Shown here in pieces: positions 7,789 to 10,950 of a stretch of 10,950 nt of DNA. Every line of letters starts with the position of its first letter. The first letter of the stretch is position 1. Position numbers and translations under genes: made by a program. The stretch spans positions 1 through 10,950 of the forward strand of contig CALGLY010000551.1 of the NCBI GenBank assembly GCA_937959095.1. The letters run 5' to 3'. The DNA comes from an uncultured Saprospiraceae bacterium. GTDB lineage: Bacteria > Bacteroidota > Bacteroidia > Chitinophagales > Saprospiraceae. Under the pieces are notes generated by a model. The model saw nothing but the letters and a program-made list of their open reading frames with translations. It was not told the DNA's origin and made no database searches.

Positions 7789-8015
7789 TTGAACACGGAG
7801 GCACGGAGACACAGAGGATTTTGTTTTTTGCTTTTCCTTTGTTCTCTTCTTATCAAGCAAGGCAGAGGATAAGTTAGCTTGTGGCTAATGAAAATAACAA
7901 GAAATTCTAATTCTAAAAATAAGCTAACTTACCCTCCGCTTCTCTTGATGAAGACAAGCAAAAAATCTCAAGGCAAAAGAAAAAAATCTCCGTGTCTCAG
8001 AGTCTCCGTGTTCAA
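7789..8015. repeat. 227-bp inverted-repeat element filling the gap between convergent genes
   Basis: Left arm 7789-7880 and right arm 7921-8015 are complementary over about 92-95 nt, with a 40-nt spacer. Pairing is best at the outer end (TTGAACACGGAG) and inner end (TAAGTTAGCTT) and patchier between. The outer ends consist of imperfect octamers of the type ACACGGAG (three on each side). The element starts 6 nt after the MscS stop and ends 2 nt before the stop of the opposing gene, so it occupies the whole gap. That position suggests a two-way transcription terminator and RNA 3'-end stabiliser. A solo copy of its right arm is at 8613-8714, showing that it is a mobile or dispersed repeat family. 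Confidence 0.75.
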
Positions 8016-8017
8016 TT

Positions 8018-8497
8018 TCATTTCACCACCCAAGTAGTAGCCACCACACGCTCTTTGATAGCAGCGGCATCCATTAGATATTTTTTGATATTCTTATCTT
8101 CCACATTGTAGACATCATTGATGAGATAGCGACTGACAAGCAAACCATTCGTGCCAATTACAGCAGTCCAACGTTTCGTAGATTCTAGAATTTGGATTTG
8201 ACGGGCATCTGCATCGGGTACTTGAGCATAAATTGGGCGAATCTGCGTAAAGACATGTCCTTCCAAAATACTTATAAACTCCGCATCTATCCAATGTTCT
8301 AAATCGGATTGTTTGTCTTCATCAAAATCCAATTGCCAACCAACCCGCACTTCATAGCCTGCATGGATTTTTTGGATCAATTGTTCGATAGAACCTTCTA
8401 TTATCTTCCCTTCAAAATCTGTTTTCAGGACTGTTTTTTGGGCAAAAAGACTCATAGTACAAAGTAAAATCACGAGTATGCTGAAAGGTCGAATCAT
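8018..8497 (-). CDS. Small exported protein of unknown function
   Basis: The 159-aa protein begins at the ATG at 8497-8495 with a signal peptide (MIRPFSILVILLCTMSLFAQ, probable cleavage after A19 or Q20; no lipobox). The mature part, about 140 residues, is mixed alpha/beta in character: a VGWQLDFDEDKQSDLEHW stretch rich in Asp and Glu, a QIRPIYAQVP segment, then a Trp-containing IGTNGLLVSRYL region and a C-terminal VVATTWVVK strand. It has no Cys after the signal and no motif I recognise, so I assign no function. It is probably periplasmic or secreted. It is flanked by two copies of the ACACGGAG-type repeat, one at its 3' end and one upstream of its start. I found no TAnnTTTG box on its strand in the upstream gap. 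Confidence 0.75.
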   Translation of the reverse strand: MIRPFSILVILLCTMSLFAQKTVLKTDFEGKIIEGSIEQLIQKIHAGYEVRVGWQLDFDEDKQSDLEHWIDAEFISILEGHVFTQIRPIYAQVPDADARQIQILESTKRWTAVIGTNGLLVSRYLINDVYNVEDKNIKKYLMDAAAIKERVVATTWVVK

Positions 8498-8560
8498 TGG
8501 AATTGTATTTTATAGAAATCAGAATAATAAGTATCTCTAATATGGATGCACTATCCACTA

Positions 8561-8599
8561 AAATAGGTGCAAGATTTTTTAATAAATCGCCTCCTATTT
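8561..8599. repeat. Short near-palindrome upstream of the small exported-protein gene
   Basis: AAATAGG (8561-8567) pairs exactly with CCTATTT (8593-8599), and the intervening bases continue with partial complementarity (GATTTTTTAA-like against its mirror). It lies in the 115-nt spacer between the small gene's start and the solo repeat arm. It could belong to the promoter region of the minus-strand gene or be a degraded remnant of a repeat. Confidence 0.35.
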
Positions 8600-8612
8600 C
8601 AACAATAAAAAC

Positions 8613-8714
8613 AAGCTAACTTATCCTCCGTCTCGCTTGATGAAAACAAACAAAAATTCCAATCAAAAAATAAAAAATCTCCGTGTCTCCGTGTCTCCGT
8701 GCCTCAGTATTCAA
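8613..8714. repeat. Solo arm of the ACACGGAG-type repeat, 14 nt beyond the ABC transporter stop
   Basis: It matches the right arm of the palindrome at 7921-8015 in the same orientation. AAGCTAACTTA, a CCTCCG block, CTTGATGAA and ACAA/CAAAAA blocks, and the closing run of CTCCGTGT octamers ending in TTCAA all recur in the same order. Here the octamers are more regular (TCTCCGTG three times in tandem, 8679-8702). No left arm is present in the 115 bp before it. Like the other copy it sits at the 3' end of a gene. Confidence 0.7.
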
Positions 8715-8728
8715 AACTGTTCAAAAAT

Positions 8729-10522
8729 CTAAGCCACCTCAAACTGCAACTTCGCCAAGCTATTGTATGCACCATCAGGGAACATAGAAAGTTCCTCATG
8801 CGTACCTTGCTCTATGATGCGTCCATTATCCAAGACATAAATACAATCCACTTCACGAATAGTGGCTAAGCGATGCGCAATGATGATAGAAGTACGTCCT
8901 TCCATCAGGACATTTAGGGCATCTTGAACTGCTTTTTCTGATTCTGCATCTAGAGAAGAAGTCGCTTCATCGAGTAGTAAGATAACAGGATCTTTCAGTA
9001 TTGCACGAGCAATCGCTACGCGTTGTCGCTGACCACCTGAAAGTTTCACGCCGCGCTCCCCTACTACTGTATCAAGTCCTTCAGGAAAAGCCTTAACAAA
9101 ATTCCAAGCGTTAGCCTTTTTTGCTGCTGCTATTATTTCTTCTTCGCTGGCATTGGGCTTACCATAGAGAATATTTTCCCGAATCGTCCCTCCTAAAAGA
9201 ATTACTTCTTGCGGCACTATCGCAATATTCTGGCGCAAAGCCGTCGTATTCAAATCGCTCACACTTTTGTTATCTACAGTGATTGCGCCCTTATCCAAAT
9301 CATAGAATTTGAGCAGCAATTGCACAATCGTTGATTTCCCTGCCCCACTCGTTCCTACTAAGGCAACTTTGCGACCTGCTGCTACATCAAAACTAATCCC
9401 TTTCAAGACATCAACATCTTTACGCGTAGGATAATTGAAGTGCACATTTTGGAAAGAAATATCACCCCGTAGTGTGATGGAATCGGTGTCTTCTTCTGCT
9501 TTTACTTCTACTTCGCTTTCTTCCGCTAGTATTTCTCGGATGCGCTCTGTAGCACCTAACGCACCTAATATTTCCGTATAGAAATTCCCTAAGCCAGCGA
9601 TTGATCCACCAATAATACTAGTATATACTACAAATTCGATTAAATTTCCTGCGGTAAGTGTGCCTTCCATCACCATAGTAGCACCACGCCAAATGATAAA
9701 AAAGAGCGAACCGAAAAGCAATACAATAATCATTACCGAAAATAACGCGCGTGCATGGGCAAATTTCAAGGATACGGCTACTACTTTGTCAATGCTCTTT
9801 CCATAACGAATACTCTCAAACATTTCATTGGTGAAGGCTTTCACTGCTTGAATTGATTGTATCGCTTCATTGATAGAGTTATTTGATTTGGCAAGTTCTT
9901 CCTGTCGTTCTTTCGATAATTTTCGGATATATCGTCCAAAAAATATTGCCCCTACCATCACTATAGGGAAGGTACTTAACATGACTAAAGAAAGCTGTGG
10001 CGCACGTATCGCCAAAAAAGTAACCCCTACAATTAGGATAAATACTTGGCGCATAAACTCTGCTAGTGTAATTGAAAATGCACTATATAATTTACCGACA
10101 TCGGAAGTCAGACGGCTCACGATTTCACCAGAACGATTTTCTTCAAAAAAGGCAATTGGCAAGGAAATGAGCTTTTCGTAGACGGCTTTTCGTACCGCAG
10201 CTATTCCTTTTTCACTCGCATAAGCAAAAAGCAAAACGCGTGCATAAGAAATAATCCCTTGCAGAATCACAATGCCGCCTAGTATCATTCCTAGTTGTTC
10301 GAGGCTCAAATCCCACTCGCCTTTTCCTTGTGCAGTATCTACCAACTGACCTGATAGATAGGGGAATACCATAAACACAGCACTCGATATAAAAAGCAAT
10401 ACAAAACCTGCTAACAAAGCCCAACGATATGGACCAAGGTATTTAAATATCTGAATCGCTTCCCGTAGCCCCTCTGTCGAGAGTTTAGGAAGCGGTTGTT
10501 CGTTCTTATCTATTTTTGCCAT
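8729..10522 (-). CDS. Half-size ABC exporter (MsbA/ABCB type): fused membrane and ATPase domains
   Basis: The 597-aa product has an N-terminal six-helix exporter domain (helices roughly at 34-57, 78-100, 158-176, 180-200, 268-292, 300-325) and a C-terminal ATPase. ATPase motifs are complete: Walker A GTSGAGKST (390-398), Q-loop Gln438 (IVPQE), signature LSGGQ (494-498), Walker B LLLDEA (Asp517, Glu518) and switch His550 (IIAHRLAT). It should work as a homodimer exporting a lipid, drug or other hydrophobic compound, but the substrate cannot be told from sequence. I chose the ATG at 10522 (MAKIDKNEQ), because in-frame ATGs at 10621 and 10603 would add an uncharacteristic 33- or 27-residue extension overlapping the promoter region. 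An AGGAGGAGG string after the 10603 ATG is unusual here but seems not to serve this start. The gene appears monocistronic, with a repeat arm just after its stop. Confidence 0.93.
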   Translation of the reverse strand: MAKIDKNEQPLPKLSTEGLREAIQIFKYLGPYRWALLAGFVLLFISSAVFMVFPYLSGQLVDTAQGKGEWDLSLEQLGMILGGIVILQGIISYARVLLFAYASEKGIAAVRKAVYEKLISLPIAFFEENRSGEIVSRLTSDVGKLYSAFSITLAEFMRQVFILIVGVTFLAIRAPQLSLVMLSTFPIVMVGAIFFGRYIRKLSKERQEELAKSNNSINEAIQSIQAVKAFTNEMFESIRYGKSIDKVVAVSLKFAHARALFSVMIIVLLFGSLFFIIWRGATMVMEGTLTAGNLIEFVVYTSIIGGSIAGLGNFYTEILGALGATERIREILAEESEVEVKAEEDTDSITLRGDISFQNVHFNYPTRKDVDVLKGISFDVAAGRKVALVGTSGAGKSTIVQLLLKFYDLDKGAITVDNKSVSDLNTTALRQNIAIVPQEVILLGGTIRENILYGKPNASEEEIIAAAKKANAWNFVKAFPEGLDTVVGERGVKLSGGQRQRVAIARAILKDPVILLLDEATSSLDAESEKAVQDALNVLMEGRTSIIIAHRLATIREVDCIYVLDNGRIIEQGTHEELSMFPDGAYNSLAKLQFEVA

Positions 10523-10597
10523 ATTATTTTCTATCAAAAAAAAATCAGTGCATAAGTTGTAGGCACTTGATAAAAAAACGTCGCCCAAAAACCTCCT

Positions 10598-10611
10598 CCT
10601 CATAAATGAGG
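10598..10611. promoter_or_regulatory. Small perfect dyad upstream of the ABC exporter gene
   Basis: CCTCAT-AA-ATGAGG is a perfect 6-bp dyad with a 2-nt centre, 76 nt before the exporter ATG in the region where its promoter or operator should lie. No -7 box on the minus strand could be matched nearby. It is short enough to be chance. Confidence 0.25.
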
Positions 10612-10661
10612 ATATTTGCACAACCCTTCTTTAGGGGGATTTCTCGTCGTGATTCTTGCTG

Positions 10662-10669
10662 CATCTTTG
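10662..10669 (+). promoter_or_regulatory. Weak candidate -7 box pointing out of the right edge
   Basis: CATCTTTG followed by CA differs from TAnnTTTG at one base. It lies upstream of the repeat region on the plus strand and would drive a gene beyond 10950. There is no good -33 element and no gene in view, so support is thin. Confidence 0.25.
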
Positions 10670-10701
10670 CAGTCTAAGTATTAGGAAATAAATATACTAA
10701 C

Positions 10702-10808
10702 ATTTAGACGGTCTCTTTTTGAGCGAAGCTGCGTTGAAAATACTCGATATAACCAGTTATGGCTGCGTTTTTCACCTTGCCTCACTCAAAAATAGCCTCG
10801 GTCTAATT
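10702..10808. repeat. MITE-like hairpin element enclosing the first copy of the 49-bp repeat
   Basis: Ends are inverted: TAGAC near 10705-10709 against GTCTA at 10801-10805 (7 of 8 bases over a slightly longer span). A second block, CTTTTTGAGCGAAGC (10715-10729), is complementary to most of GCCTCACTCAAAAA (10779-10792). Between these arms lies the 49-bp palindromic unit. The element is about 107 bp, with no coding capacity. It resembles a non-autonomous insertion, or a structured intergenic repeat, in the gap beyond the exporter gene. Confidence 0.5.
10728..10776 (+). repeat. 49-bp palindromic repeat, copy 1
   Basis: This unit contains GTTGAAAATAC, a central ATAAC-CA-GTTAT dyad and GGCTGCGTTTTTCACC. 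It matches copy 2 at 43 of 49 positions, and the similarity extends upstream to a shared CTCTTTTT at 10713. It is centred on an ATAAC/GTTAT palindrome, with GTTGAAAA and TTTTTCAC as partly complementary flanks, so each unit can fold by itself. Confidence 0.7.
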
Positions 10809-10884
10809 GGCAGTTTATTTATGTCCTAGTAAGTAGGCGGACACAATTAACTTAAAGTTTTATGACGAACTCTTTTTAAATGAT

Positions 10885-10933
10885 GCTTCGTTGAAAATAC
10901 GCGCTATAACTAGTTATGGCTGTGTTTTTCGCC
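10885..10933 (+). repeat. 49-bp palindromic repeat, copy 2
   Basis: This is a direct copy of the unit at 10728, 157 nt downstream, with six substitutions. Its central dyad ATAAC-TA-GTTAT is fully symmetric, whereas copy 1 has a CA centre. The inverted outer arms present around copy 1 are not evident here, though the right side is cut off by the window edge 17 nt later. Confidence 0.7.
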
Positions 10934-10950
10934 TGCTTGTAGCAGACAAG

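Larger units (their letters stand above)
10523..10950. other. Non-coding right end of the window
   Basis: This 428-nt stretch has no credible gene. The first 140 nt should hold the exporter promoter (minus strand), although no consensus box was found. From 10702 onward it is occupied by the hairpin element and the two 49-bp repeats. Nothing recognisable lies between 10809 and 10870. Confidence 0.6.

Noticed and set aside
7791..7816. CRISPR-like array from the ACACGGAG octamers
   Set aside because: Units are only about 8 bp, contiguous, without spacers of constant length, and no cas gene is present.
7543..7860. Minus-strand 105-codon open frame over the MscS 3' end and the repeat
   Set aside because: It runs through the MscS coding region and the left arm of the palindrome, and has no protein-like features.
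10523..10621. 33-residue N-terminal extension of the ABC exporter (ATG at 10621 or 10603)
   Set aside because: The extension has no family-like features, and the MAKID start gives the normal exporter length.
10662..10950. Tandem or CRISPR-type array from the two 49-bp units
   Set aside because: Only two units are visible, with diverged sequence and a 108-nt gap of irregular content; it is kept as a dispersed palindromic repeat instead.

Overview
The window looks like a piece of a Bacteroidota chromosome. Three intergenic sites match the Bacteroidota -7 promoter box (TAnnTTTG). Genes lack clear Shine-Dalgarno sequences, base composition is moderately AT-rich, and the proteins (fused IcmF mutase, M28 lipoprotein, ALDH8-like protein, amidohydrolase, MscS channel) fit that phylum. 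A Saprospira-like lineage is only a guess. I see no rRNA, tRNA, CRISPR array, transposase or phage gene.

Layout. Positions 1-1373 (minus) hold the N-terminal part of a fused acyl-CoA mutase (IcmF type), cut by the left edge. A divergent promoter region (1374-1680) separates it from a plus-strand block: an M28 zinc-peptidase/glutaminyl-cyclase-like lipoprotein (1681-2691), an aldehyde dehydrogenase homologue lacking its catalytic residues (2821-4269), a PAP2-family membrane phosphatase (4371-5009), an amidohydrolase (5247-6422) and, 4 nt later, an MscS-type channel (6427-7782). A minus-strand block follows: a small exported protein of unknown function (8018-8497) and a half-size ABC exporter (8729-10522). 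The right end (10523-10950) is non-coding and carries repeats.

The genes are mostly single-function housekeeping or envelope genes and do not form an obvious pathway. Only the amidohydrolase-channel pair is spaced like an operon.

Two things stand out. First, the ALDH homologue has an intact frame and keeps the fold-defining motifs, but has Arg in place of the catalytic Cys and Asn in place of the general-base Glu, so it looks like a pseudoenzyme. Second, the gaps between genes are rich in inverted repeats of several unrelated sequences: leader-type hairpins before the M28 and amidohydrolase genes, a 227-bp palindrome filling the gap between convergent genes with a solo arm 0.6 kb away, and a twice-present 49-bp palindromic repeat at the right edge. 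I found no multi-gene defence or other novel system that I could support.
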